Origin: Amphibalanus amphitrite
Taxonomy: Eukaryota; Arthropoda; Thecostraca; Balanomorpha; Balanidae
Direction of reading: 5' to 3'
DNA: 64,000 bases
Assembly: GCF_019059575.1 (NCBI RefSeq)
Contig: NW_024882025.1
Span: 372,001 to 436,000 of the forward strand
Position 1 is the stretch's first letter; every line of letters starts with the position of its first letter. The position numbers were made by a program, and so were the translations under genes. The notes beneath the pieces were generated by a model. The model was given only the letters and a program-made list of their open reading frames with translations, was not told the DNA's origin and searched no databases. This document shows, one piece after another, positions 36,401 through 42,733 of this stretch.

Positions 36401-39400
36401 CCAATATCATGCTGCAATGTGCTCAAAATATGCCCATACACCAACAACAAAGCACAACCATGAAGCACCACTGATAACACTTAACCTCAAAGCACACAAC
36501 ATGATAATTTATTTATTTTGAGTACCTACAGAAACAGAATGTCTCAAGGCCACTTGTGCTCACTCCGAAATCTGCCAGTCGCTCAGCCTTGAACATTGAC
36601 ATTATTTCATCTGAAATCTATTTTCTTCACTTGATCAAAGTTGATCTGCGTCATACATCTTACAACGGATGTCTCGAATTATTGGTAACGTTCAGCACTT
36701 AGCATTAACATTTGCATTACAAATGATAGGTAACTTTGATTCAACGTTCCATCCAAGCTTCTTCATTGCTGGAGCTATATCACTTTCAAGTTAAATTGCT
36801 TGAACTAAGACATTCTTGAATTACACTCGGGATGAGCTTAGTTTGAAAGCACACAACATAATTTTTTAATTATTTTGATAACCCACAGGATATCTAGAAG
36901 CTACACGCACTGGCTACAAAGCCCACAAGTCTTGAACATTCAAATATGAATAGGAACAGCTTTGTTTCGCACAGATTTCGCACATGGCGGGATGGCGCCA
37001 TTCCGTCCAACTCATACAGCCTCAGAAATTACAACAACACACTCAACTTACGGAATATACGTCAAACAAATCTTATTTACGACGACACGAGCCAATGCTA
37101 ACAACGCTTGCCAGTTGCGCTAGAGATATTGGAGTGGAGACGTCAGAGAAAAAAAGTCTTTAGATTTCTCCCATTTCCCCACGTAACGTTGAACGGCCGT
37201 TGCGGCCTTATCTGGTATGCGACGGCCTTATCTGGCATAAAAAATATCTCTAGAAGTCTCTAGCTAGTGTTAAGCCTATGGACTTATAGGGAAATGTATC
37301 CGAGTACTTGGTACTGCCTCCTCCAGGTACTGGCTGGCAGACGGATCAACTTTGGAGGCCCACCATTTGGAAATTAGGCAATTTTGAGACGAATGACTTC
37401 GGATTGGGGCCTCAGCCACCTTCTTCTACACGTTTCACTGAGTAACTTCGAAATTTCGGAAAAAACCCTGATAATACCTTTAACAATTGATCCAATACCG
37501 TTGGCTCCAATTTATAATTGCCGATAAACGACTTACCGCATCGACATCGTGCTTATCAACACATTTACGATTATGTTTTCAACATGAGTTTCAAAAATTG
37601 TATTTCATGCATTTGACTTTTGAATTAATCTCTCTAGCAAACCTTTATTCATGGCGAAAATTAGGAACACCATGAACCAAATGCCTGTTTTGCTATTTGA
37701 TAAAAACAGGGCGAGCTATGCAACTGTGCGTTTTGCCCCACAGCAAAAAGAAGGGATGGTCCATGTAGTTTTTCCCGGTGCTGGTTTTTAGGTGACCCAA
37801 GACAAGTACCTAATTATCCTCACAAGTAAGCGACGGAAGGGGCTTTGTGCAAGAGTCATACGCACTCATCCAGACTTCTAGGGACCAGCCCACATTCTGG
37901 CACCCCGTCCGCACCATTTCCATCCGGCACTGTTAGGCTGAGCTGGGCCCGGCGGCGGCGGCAGCGGCGGCGCGTCTCAACCTCGCCGATGTTGACCCAG
38001 GTCCGGCGCGCCGCTACCGCGGAGGTTGAGGCGTATCGCCCGCCCGGCTCACGGCGTGCCCAGCCGGGCAGCTGTGACTCTCCGCAGGGAGGGGGGGGGG
38101 GCGAAGGGCGTTGCTAGGTCAGGGAGCACGCGGCCGACGGCGTGGGAGGGGGGGGGGGCGGGGAGAGATCGATACGGCACCGCTCGGACGACACTGACCC
38201 TGACCGCTCGAGAGCCGTAACGGCCAACGGCAGAGAGAAGTGGTGACGGTCGAAAACGGGAACCGCTCAGTGGAAACGAGAGAGGGCGGTAGACTGTTGA
38301 GTGGTAGGCTGCAGACTGCAAAGTGCAACAGCGATGCATGTATGACATTGACCGCCGTGCTTCTCCTGTCGCCGACTCAGTCTCTGTCGTCGCACCAGGA
38401 CTTACCGCTGCGTCTGGCCTGGTTCGGTCGCTCTCGCGCCGGTGTCGACGCTCCTTGCTCGCCGACGATGTACCAGCGGCGTCGACTCGTCGACCCAGCA
38501 TGTCTGGGGTATCATTAGTCTGTGATCTGTCGTGGGCGAGGGTAGAGGGGAGGAGCGGAGAGCTCTGCGCTCTCTCCGGCCACAGCCGACGGCTCGGATA
38601 CCGGCGCGACGGCCGTGGCTGTTGCTGGGGGCATGGTGAGAGCGTCGGTCGACAGCGCGAATGGATTCCGTCTGTCGTCTCTCGTCTCTCCAGTCTCCTC
38701 TATCGTGTCTCTTCTCCGTTTATCGTCTTCCTGATGATATAGTAGGCGATTACCCTCAGCAGCCGGCGGACTTGAGCGGCAAGTTTCGTTTATCGTCAGT
38801 GTTGTCTCTCATAAGTCGTCTGTTGCCATGTCTCAGTCTTTCCGTCCTGCTGAAGATGTTGTAGCAGCACGTGCTTACTACATCGGACTCTGCGTCGTGC
38901 AGAACACACACCGTCATATATAACGCCCACGCCGCCAAACGATGCGCTGAGCTATCGCCTATCGAGCCGAATGGTACTTACAACATCGTCGATGCGCCTG
39001 CGCCTGAGCGGGGTCGGCCGCCGGCCTGCCTCAACCGCCGGCCGGCTGCCACCAGACTCACATAACCCACCGACGGCGGCGGCGGCGGCGGCTGGGGCCG
39101 GACCCGGGTACACTGAGGTCATATTGTCCGTATGCCGGCGGCGGCGAGGCTGGGTAGGTAAGCCGGGGTCATATGGTCTGCGGCGGCCGACCGGTGTGGC
39201 GTCCGGTGTCGGTAGCGCCCGCCGCCGCCGCCGCCGCCCCCGCCCCCGCCACCAGACCAGACAGCCGCCCAAGGTCGCCAGACGGCGCGACGAGGTGACG
39301 TCACACACGCTAATTGTGCGCGAACTGCGGCGCCGCGCTGCGTGGCGTCGGCCGCGTCGGCATGCCGTTACCATGACGATATATAAGGGCGCGGCAGCGG

Positions 39401-40522
39401 CGGCGGAGCGGTGGCGATGATCAGACGGCCAGTCGGCGACCCAGACACCCGGAGGGGGAGGGCGGGGGGGGGGGGGGGGGTCGGTGACCGGGTGTCTGGC
39501 AGGCCGGCGGGTGGGAAGGTCACGTCTGGTATATGTGGGAGGACTGTGGAGTGGAGAGATACAGGCTCAGTCTGACCGGGAGTGTGGCCCAAGGCAGTCT
39601 GACCCGGCGCACAGAGGATTTTTAGTGCACCTACCGAACTAAAAACAAACGACAGCAACATATCGACATCTGCGCTTCCTATACGAAAAAGTCCACTGAT
39701 ACCTATCTAAAACAATTGTCAATGCTCATCCCAAAATATGCATAATTTGCATATCCACACCCGTGCCAATAACTAGGGATGCACTCAGATACATCACGTC
39801 GTTTATGCAGGCCTGTAAGTGGAAACTGATTACAGCATTGTTGAACACAGAGCCGGATAATTGTCCAACAAGGCCATGCATCGCATCAGGATAGCACAAA
39901 GCGACGGGCGGATGCGAGACATTTGTTCATGGTCCACAAGACACAGCACACAAGGGCCCACTTTGGCCGCCTATGCCCCGCTGTATGTAGTACATAAAAG
40001 GGTCCGCTTCAACCGTAGACAAGAAGTCTTTTTTCATGTGATCTTGTATTCACATTCACGAGAAATGTGATGACCATTTCATGCTTGTCCGTCAGTTCGT
40101 CCAACCGACCGACCTACTGACTGCCACCGGCTGACCTGACCGACCGTCTAAACTCCCAGTCTGTCCGTCTGCCAGTTTCCCCGCCCGTCTGTCTGTTCGT
40201 CTGTCCGTCTGACCGTCTGACCGTCTGTTCGTCTAGCTGTTCCTCCGCCTATCCGTCTGTCGCCTGTCCGTCTATCTCTGTCTATGTATTTCTCCGCCTG
40301 TCCATCTATCTGTTTCTCCTCCTGTCCGTCTGTCTATCCGTCTGCCCATCTGTCCGTGTCTCCGCCTGTTCGTATGCCGTCTATCCGTCTGTCCGTTTGT
40401 TTATCTGTCCGTCAATCCGACCGGTCAGCCACCGGTCCGTCTACTGTTCCACTGGGCCAGCGACCTCAGCGGGCCGCCGGCCGACCCTGAGACGGCTAGC
40501 GGAGGGGAGCCACGGTCAATAC

Positions 40523-40559
<37 letters not shown>

Positions 40560-42163
40560 GGAGGAGCCTCCTTTGTCGCTGTGCCAGTCGTCGGCCGTCG
40601 GCCGTCGGGCGTGGCACGTGGCACCAGCAGTCGGTGGCTGGCCATTGAGAAAGCTGCCGACGAGAGTAACTCATGGTCCTGGTGGATCACTAAGCTGGCT
40701 ATAGTCGTTGAATGATGTGCCAAGTTTTATCCAGGCAGACGTTCCCTATATCTCGCCCCGGGCGAAATGAATGGATCGCCAGACAGACCCACGATTGGTC
40801 CGATATAGATAGAGATTCCCACGCGGACCGGAAGGCGGGCGTCCGACCCCGGGGACCGTCTAGACAGCCGGTGACCTTCGGCCTCACCGGCGGAGCGGGA
40901 CTCTGGGATGAGTCCGAGTCACCGTTACGGACTCATCACTGATGCTGACGCAGCGATGTGTCGTCGCCGAAGCTTTCTTGCACAATATTTTATGAATTGT
41001 CGGGTCTGACAAAAGCATGCATAAAACAACAAGTTCGTTGGTCCTTTTTGCAATTTCATATCTATCCAGATGGGTCTGAGCACTCACTGGTGACTAAGTA
41101 TGCCACGTATGTGCCGAGTTGGTGACCCATCAGCACAGTGGCAGCATCGCGCCACCCTCCCGGCTGCGAGTGACGCCGCGTGACGACCGGACCGGTCACG
41201 GACCGATCGGCGGGTTCAGCGTCACGCTCGGCCGACCGGCGCGGTGGTGACCTTGTCTGTCTGGTCTGGTGATTGGTATCACTACCCCTTTCGCCGGATC
41301 CCGCACACATCTGTCGTCTGTCGGTCGTCCATACCATTCTCATGAGCGGCGCTGACTATAAATCATTTTCGATTCATTTAATCGTTGCCTAGAATGTAGC
41401 CTTTACAGATCTTGAAACATAGCGCAGAAAACTTGTTTGCATATCTTAGCATTCCGATTTTATATTGTGGCCAGCTCTGTTTCGAAAATATAAAAGTACC
41501 TACGCTGAACTTGGGATCGCTGACCGCGCTGAATTCTTGCCGGAGCTGGCTGACCTCTGACCTCTGACCCCCTTCTCCGTCTGCCGGCAGATGTTCGCCT
41601 CCAAGGCCGACCTCCAGATGCACGTGCAGCTGCACATGCGGGAGGCCAAGCCGTACAAGTGCAGTCAGTGCAGCAAGGCGTTCGCCAACAGCTCCTACCT
41701 GTCGCAGCACACGCGCATCCACCTGGGCATCAAGCCGTACCGCTGTGAGATCTGCCAGCGCAAGTTCACGCAGCTGTCGCACCTCCAGCAGCACATCCGC
41801 ACTCACACGGGCGACAAGCCGTACAAGTGCCGCCACCCGGGCTGCTCCAAGGCGTTCTCGCAGCTCTCCAACCTGCAGAGCCACTCACGCTGCCACCAGA
41901 CCGACAAGCCCTACAAGTGCAACTCGTGCTACAAGTGCTTCACCGACGAGGCCAGCCTGCTAGAGCACATCCCCAAGCACAAAGAGTCGAAGCACCTCAA
42001 GACGCAGATCTGCCCGTACTGCGGCAAGAGCTACACGCAGGAGACCTACCTGCAGAAACACATGCAGAAACACGCAGATAGGAATGATAAGCGGGTCTCG
42101 GCGCCTGTTGGACTGCCGCCGCCGCCACCTCAGCATCATCATCAGCAGCAGCAGCATCACCAC

Positions 42164-42196
<33 letters not shown>

Positions 42197-42733
42197 GAGC
42201 AGCAGCGGCAGCAGCAGCAGCAGCAGAGGCTGGAAAACCCCTACTGGCCCAAAGACGATTACCTGGTGAACGGGGCGGCTGCCGGCGGCGGGCTGCAGGC
42301 ACCCCTGCACCTGTCCCGCGCTGACGGACTGGACGACCCGCGCCTGCACCCCTCGGCCGGACTCCGGGAGACACTCGAGCACCGCGTCCTGCTGGACGAG
42401 CGGCAGGAGCACCACCTGGGCCAGCCGCCGCCGGGCGCCGGCTACGAGCCGCTCTCGCGCGCCGCCGTCACCGCCTCCTCGGCGTTCACACCGATCCAGA
42501 GCGGGGCGCCCGTGAGCAGCGCGCCGCTGCCGCTGGCGCCGCCGCCGGCCGCGCCGCGCTACTTCTACGACCACTCGGGTCTCGGCAAGGACGTGAAACC
42601 GGCCGGCAACGCCGCCGGCTTCATCTCACTCCACCAGATCAGCAGCTACGCGCAGCAGCGCAGCGGCGCCATCGGCAACGACCTGCTGGGCCAGCTCCGG
42701 GACAAGCCGCAGCCGCCGCACGACCAGCAGTGA
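387..42733 (+). CDS. rn: Rotund/Squeeze-type C2H2 zinc-finger transcription factor, whole gene span
   Basis: This is a DNA-binding transcription factor of the Rotund/Squeeze/LIN-29/ZNF362-ZNF384 family; fly members act in neuronal identity and appendage patterning. The model joins 387-488, 16572-16760, 17099-17138, 19514-19675, 21203-21444 and 41591-42733. All junctions are GT-AG and in phase, and the sum is 1878 nt (625 residues plus stop). Six C2H2 fingers lie at about residues 240-410. The linker and finger sequences, for example HTRIHLGIKPYRCEICQRKF, match the family core nearly residue for residue from memory. The first finger is split by the last intron, with its CxxC in exon 5 and its HxxxH in exon 6. 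A Gln/His-rich run and a Pro/Ala-rich tail follow the fingers. Introns 1 (16 kb) and 5 (20 kb) are filled with transposons. Family identity is very sure from exons 5 and 6; exon 1 is the least certain. Fly has both rn and sqz, and I cannot tell which this is. Confidence 0.85.
489..3221. other. Intron 1, first part: no gene; CAGCAGATTCG-type repeats
   Basis: I see no coding exon here. From about 2340 to 2700 the motif GCAGCAGATTCG and its complement recur irregularly, about ten times in either orientation. Relatives occur at 3178-3210 and 6345-6480, so this is an interspersed repeat. One TGACGTCA site lies at 1267. The rest is unassigned. Confidence 0.5.
3222..4409. mobile_element. TTAA-flanked hairpin-ended element, copy A1
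   Basis: The element is 1.19 kb and runs from TTAACCCGCG (3222) to CGCGGGTTAA (ending 4409). TTAA at both ends with a CCC...GGG terminus is the piggyBac-type arrangement. The right end carries a G-run, a palindromic spacer and a C-run (about 4331-4366); the left counterpart is degenerate. Inside are TGACGTCA sites (3394, 4208) and many TGACCT half-sites. It has no transposase, so it is non-autonomous. Its ends match copy A2, and it shares the TTAA at 4406-4409 with A2. Confidence 0.75.
4406..5628. mobile_element. TTAA-flanked hairpin-ended element, copy A2
   Basis: The left end is TTAACCCGCGCCCTGGTGGG and the reverse complement of the right end is TTAACCCGCGACCTGGTGGG. The G-run/palindrome/C-run hairpins are at 4446-4483 and 5582-5612. 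A dense AGGTCA array occupies about 4745-4800 and 4910-4945, including AGGTCA-C-AGGTCA (DR1 spacing). The interior matches copy B at 48852-50049 in inverted orientation; short open frames at 4718-5050 here and 49416-49640 there translate alike only because the DNA is homologous. I see no real protein. Confidence 0.8.
5629..6803. other. Intron 1: fragment of the hairpin-ended family and other repeats
   Basis: From about 6090 to 6330 is a truncated end of the A1-type element: TGACCT sites, a block like 4250-4330, then G-run/palindrome/C-run at 6230-6280, with no TTAA end. From 5955 to 6075 a short motif (ATCGCTCAAATTGATA-like) recurs in tandem. From 6345 to 6480 the CAGCAG repeat returns. No gene is seen. 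Confidence 0.5.
7252..7714. repeat. Direct repeat, copy 1, inside the foldback element
   Basis: This 460-bp block recurs at 8129-8604 in the same orientation with modest divergence. Both copies contain the E-box palindrome GGCACGTGCCACGTG, the GGCCCGGCCCGGCC run and the CTCAGCAACCGCTGG-type motif. The DNA between the copies (7780-7930) holds further CACGTGCGCACGTG sites. No protein is evident. Confidence 0.7.
8129..8604. repeat. Direct repeat, copy 2, inside the foldback element
   Basis: This is the second copy of the block at 7252-7714. It has one extra GGCCC unit and small indels. The copy ends near 8604, where unrelated sequence begins. Confidence 0.7.
8838..8890 (+). repeat. Solo TTAACC end and G-rich run (G-quadruplex candidate)
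   Basis: TTAACCTTCCAGGCG at 8838 matches the left end of copy B at 48852, but it then runs into six G-blocks separated by single or double T (8853-8886) rather than the family hairpin. It is probably a truncated terminus with an expanded G-tract. The G-blocks could form an intramolecular G-quadruplex. Confidence 0.5.
9513..12651. other. Intron 1: no gene recognised
   Basis: No convincing exon is seen. Open frames here (for example 10385-10663, 11523-11897) lack codon bias, homology or matching splice phases. From 11327 to 11341 a two-unit TTTAGGG stretch occurs. From 12120 to 12155 AGGTCA half-sites recur. From about 12480 to 12650 begins a diverged repeat, related to 13560-13745, that hosts the small element at 12652. 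Confidence 0.4.
12652..13156. mobile_element. Small TTAA element with TTAAAGGGACTATCCC ends
   Basis: The element is 505 bp. The left end is TTAAAGGGACTATCCCACCT and the right end is its near-perfect reverse complement, with TTAA at both extremes. This is a non-autonomous element of a TTAA-targeting superfamily (piggyBac or Kolobok type). It contains two TGACGTCA sites (near 12785 and 12960). A related host repeat at 13660-13745 lacks the insertion, which supports these boundaries. Confidence 0.75.
13157..16571. other. Intron 1, last part: no gene recognised
   Basis: From 13560 to 13745 is a copy of the repeat that flanks the 12652 element. From 14040 to 14870 the DNA is GC-richer with isolated A-runs; it gives open frames on both strands (up to 155 codons) but no recognisable protein, so it may be regulatory. 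From 15960 to 16000 is a short TATACCT repeat. The last bases before 16572 give the acceptor TTTCAG; an alternative CAG lies at 16549-16551 but is out of phase. Confidence 0.4.
16572..16760 (+). CDS. rn: rn exon 2
   Basis: This exon has 63 codons, phase 0 at both ends (TTTCAG|CGG, GAG|GTCAGT). It is Pro/Ala/Gly-rich at first, then ends in a compact block reading SWVSMVAEQMGHTEVPYPWV, which looks like a conserved motif rather than filler. The frame is open and the donor is good. Upstream in-frame codons run back to about 16536 without an ATG, so this is an internal exon. Confidence 0.7.
17099..17138 (+). CDS. rn: rn exon 3 (40 nt)
   Basis: This short exon reads MKVNPELSVSLNR plus one base, between ATTTTCAG and G|GTAAGT. 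It enters in phase 0 from exon 2 and leaves in phase 1, which is the phase needed by exon 4. It is too short to find by coding statistics; the splice sites and phases carry the call. Confidence 0.7.
18222..18254 (+). other. Perfect 12-bp hairpin upstream of alternative exon 1b
   Basis: CTGCCGGCGCTT (18222-18233) pairs perfectly with AAGCGCCGGCAG (18243-18254) around a 9-nt loop. It lies 32 bases before the ATG at 18286, so it would fall in the leader of the proposed alternative transcript. It could slow scanning ribosomes or be chance in GC-rich DNA. Confidence 0.5.
18286..18430 (+). CDS. rn: Possible alternative first exon 1b of rn
   Basis: The ATG at 18286 starts 48 codons ending DGFLYSSRFFMG, with donor G|GTGAGT at 18431 leaving phase 1. 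That phase matches exon 4 (19514), where the split codon becomes Asp. The DNA upstream (18000-18280) is CpG-rich, fitting an internal promoter. The alternative is a chance open frame before a good donor. Confidence 0.45.
18963..19005 (+). CDS. rn: Possible alternative first exon 1c of rn
   Basis: The ATG at 18963 starts MTLFNMWWRPEDYY plus one base, before a strong donor (G|GTAAGT). It leaves phase 1, the same as exon 3 and exon 1b, so it can join exon 4. A preceding CACAG could be an acceptor, but entry from a phase 1 exon would hit a stop at once. This favours a first exon. The Trp-rich peptide is unlike filler. Confidence 0.5.
19514..19675 (+). CDS. rn: rn exon 4
   Basis: The acceptor AAAG|ATTCG gives an in-phase Asp and the frame DSPPVFHPRRQSPVPASSFS, a Ser/Pro/Arg-rich segment, ending CCCG|GTAAAT in phase 1. 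A tandem acceptor five bases earlier (TTTCAG) is a stronger match but would shift frame and lose register with exon 5. Exons 3, 1b and 1c all supply the required single base. Confidence 0.65.
19676..20639. other. Intron 4, first part: nothing recognised
   Basis: The DNA is GC-rich with A/T-runs to about 19900, then AT-richer. No exon with matching phases is seen. Confidence 0.4.
20640..21200 (+). repeat. Pyrimidine-rich minisatellite leading into the exon 5 acceptor
   Basis: About 560 bp of CT-rich sequence is built on variants of CCCCTCTGACCTCC. The unit repeats some two dozen times, most regularly from 20880 to 21195, and ends in the acceptor CCCCAG at 21202. Each unit contains CTGAC, the animal branch-point consensus, inside a polypyrimidine tract. 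The open frames on the opposite strand are products of the repeat. Confidence 0.8.
21203..21444 (+). CDS. rn: rn exon 5 (start of the first zinc finger)
   Basis: The exon enters in phase 1 (CCCCAG|CT) and ends in phase 0 at CCCCAG|GTGAGT. It encodes a Pro/Gly-rich segment and then KYQCKMCPQ, which supplies the CxxC half of finger 1. The rest of that finger is the first codons of exon 6. The split-finger match across 20 kb is strong evidence that both belong to one gene. Confidence 0.9.
21445..22756. other. Intron 5, first part: no gene recognised
   Basis: The DNA is unassigned. A CT microsatellite lies at 22680-22712. Open frames near 22405-22860 have no recognisable product. Confidence 0.4.
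22757..23680. mobile_element. TTAA-flanked hairpin-ended element, copy C
   Basis: The element is 924 bp with ends TTAACCCGCGAGTTGCTGGG and, from the other side, TTAACCCGGCAGTTGCTGGG. Hairpins (G-run, GCGTTAAACGC-type spacer, C-run) lie at 22774-22796 and 23609-23637. A TGACGTCA lies at 22939 and TGACCT repeats at 23316-23340 and 23480-23510. It is homologous, in inverted orientation, to copy D at 51251. No protein is encoded. Confidence 0.8.
23681..24391. other. Intron 5: nothing recognised
   Basis: The DNA is moderately GC-rich. The 159-codon open frame on the minus strand (23941-24420) runs into the transposon end at 24402 and has no recognisable domain. Confidence 0.4.
24544..25375. mobile_element. 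Nested hairpin-ended TTAA element, right end missing
   Basis: The left end TTAACCCTCGTATGTATAGG is followed by a short G/C hairpin (24558-24580). Repeated AGGTCA/TGACCT occurs at 24680-24715, 24850-24900 and 25060-25095. A second G/C hairpin lies at 25349-25375, but the expected GGGTTAA is absent; a CA repeat and unrelated DNA follow. A related left end lies at 60285. Confidence 0.6.
25682..26068 (-). pseudogene. Remnant of a DNA-transposon-associated ORF (FDIAH motif)
   Basis: The 128-codon minus-strand frame has a Pro-rich start, then a charged region with VETLFDEWKRLKKNKNR (about residues 67-83) and NIFDIAHGDAM (101-111). The trio of an EW..L.K motif, a T/S-Q motif and FDIAH..A recurs in uncharacterised multicopy proteins of arthropods and cnidarians that I associate with DNA transposons. 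The frame stops at 25682; further downstream on the minus strand an acidic Glu/Arg-rich stretch continues in other frames (25500-25660), which indicates frameshifts. It is a decayed copy inside the 24402-26468 element. Confidence 0.5.
26479..27079. other. Intron 5: nothing recognised
   Basis: A GC-rich patch lies at 26690-26990, without an exon of matching phase. Confidence 0.4.
27080..27355. mobile_element. Short inverted-repeat element (CCGTTTTCACGACGG ends)
   Basis: The element is 276 bp with inverted ends AGCCGTTTTCACGACGG and CCGTCGTGAAAACGG. CACCTAATTTGACCAAATCTG repeats partly within it. A truncated, inverted copy lies at 53815-53997. It is a non-autonomous element; the target duplication is not clear. 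Confidence 0.6.
27367..28570. mobile_element. Hairpin-ended TTAA-type element, copy F
   Basis: The ends are GC-rich inverted repeats (CCGGGCCCGGG type). G-run, CGTTTTTCG spacer and C-run hairpins lie at 27415-27442 and 28520-28553. The left flank is TTAA and the right flank is TTAT, so one target copy has mutated or the border is slightly off. AGGTCA/TGACCT sites are frequent (27540-27570, 27705-27740, 28030-28090, 28215-28240). One TGACGTCA lies near 28394. No protein is encoded. Confidence 0.65.
28933..29883. mobile_element. Hairpin-ended TTAA element, copy G
   Basis: The element is 951 bp. The left end is TTAACCCTAGAACGCCTAGG and the right end, inverted, is TTAACCCTCGCACGACCAGG. The left end is notably close to the classic piggyBac terminus (TTAA then CCCTAGAA). 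G-run/TTGTATCAA/C-run hairpins lie at 28950-28978 and 29810-29839. TGACGTCA sites lie at 29107 and 29297, each next to GTCAGGTCA. No transposase is present. Confidence 0.75.
29884..31457 (+). promoter_or_regulatory. CpG-rich region upstream of alternative exon 1d
   Basis: From about 30080 to 31457 the DNA is CpG-rich with A/T-runs, typical of the other putative promoters in this window. It leads directly to the ATG at 31458. The open frame 30521-30937 (138 codons, ATG) has no recognisable domain and I do not call it a gene. The transcription start is not determinable. Confidence 0.4.
31458..32021 (+). CDS. rn: Probable alternative first coding exon 1d of rn (or start of a nested gene)
   Basis: The ATG at 31458 opens 188 codons before the donor AAG|GTAGGT at 32022, leaving phase 0. 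The peptide is Ser/Pro/Arg-rich. It holds five tandem copies of a 7-residue unit (RHYSGDS type, about residues 91-124), then a PPPSYESV segment with a PPxY WW-binding motif. Phase 0 fits exon 6 (41591). Direct joining would drop the CxxC of finger 1 and leave five intact fingers, unless an unseen exon intervenes. Fly rotund also has transcripts with different N-termini from internal promoters, which makes the reading attractive. The alternative is a separate gene spliced elsewhere. Confidence 0.6.
32504..32599 (+). other. Possible small terminal exon
   Basis: After a weak acceptor (ACCTCAAG), 31 codons run open in phase 0 and end in VPYSRWKEKDTWN and a stop. The composition looks protein-like and lies 480 bp below the phase 0 donor at 32022. 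It could be an alternative last exon of that transcript or a gene fragment. I recognise no family. Confidence 0.25.
32600..33211. other. Intron 5: nothing recognised
   Basis: No exon or repeat is recognised; the minus-strand frame at 32518-32943 overlaps the possible exon above and has no domain. Confidence 0.35.
34535..35420. repeat. GC-rich tandem array with alternating CG tracts
   Basis: A 232-bp unit starting GCTGCCGCCCGCTGCCGG occurs at 34788-35019 and again at 35020-35255. Shorter GCGCGCGCG and GTACGGACGCGCGC motifs repeat within it. The flanks repeat GAACAATGTGCAAAGGGG and CACGTGCCTTCTC. Because 232 is not a multiple of three, the two long open frames (up to 267 codons) swap between copies, which argues against a protein. 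The array is an abrupt GC-rich island in AT-rich DNA. Confidence 0.75.
35904..36106. mobile_element. Short inverted-repeat element with TTAGG-like loop
   Basis: The element is 203 bp. The inverted ends are about 35-40 bp long (CATATAAGGGTAGT...AGCAGGCGTCACACTT). The loop contains a degenerate TAGGTTAGGTTGTAGGTAAGG stretch (35985-36020), close to the arthropod telomere unit TTAGG but imperfect. It is a hairpin-forming, non-autonomous element nested in the 33212-37483 element. Confidence 0.7.
37484..41590. other. Intron 5, last part: CpG islands and simple repeats, no exon
   Basis: From 37900 to 39500 is a CpG-rich region with GGC/GCC runs (39070-39095, 39215-39250) and long G-runs (38090, 38150, 39455-39480), probably regulatory. 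From 40085 to 40440 is a GTCCGTCT-type tandem repeat. From 40525 to 40560 is a CGG run. Open frames here are by-products of the composition. The acceptor of exon 6 is preceded by CTGACCTCTGACCTCTGACC. Confidence 0.5.
40085..40440 (+). repeat. GTCCGTCT-type microsatellite
   Basis: About 350 bp of degenerate TCCGTCTGTC units. It is low complexity on a CpG-rich background and no gene is encoded. Confidence 0.75.
41591..42733 (+). CDS. rn: rn exon 6: zinc fingers and C-terminus
   Basis: After CCGGCAG the exon begins in phase 0 with MFASKADLQMHVQLH, completing finger 1. Fingers 2-6 follow; finger 4 has the longer CxxxxC spacing (CRHPGC). Finger 5 contains LLEHIPKHKESKH and finger 6 CPYCGKSYTQETYL, all family signatures. 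After about codon 166 comes a CAG/CAT-coded Gln/His run (42131-42229), then a Pro/Ala/Gly-rich, probably disordered tail to the TGA at 42731. The ATG at 41591 is internal Met, not the start. Confidence 0.95.
42131..42229 (+). repeat. CAG/CAT trinucleotide run coding Gln/His
   Basis: About 33 codons, nearly all CAG, CAT or CAC, directly follow the zinc fingers. The run is broken by a few GAG and CGG codons. Length variation between alleles is likely. Confidence 0.85.

Larger units (their letters stand above)
33212..37483. mobile_element. Large TTAA element (4.3 kb), TTAAAGG ends
   Basis: The left end is TTAAAGGGATTATCAGGGTT and the right end, inverted, is TTAAAGGTATTATCAGGGTT; both begin at a TTAA. 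The interior is AT-rich with no transposase reading frame that I can recognise. It encloses a GC-rich tandem array (34535-35420) and a small inverted-repeat element (35904-36106). It may be two related ends bracketing unrelated insertions, or one large non-autonomous element. Confidence 0.6.
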
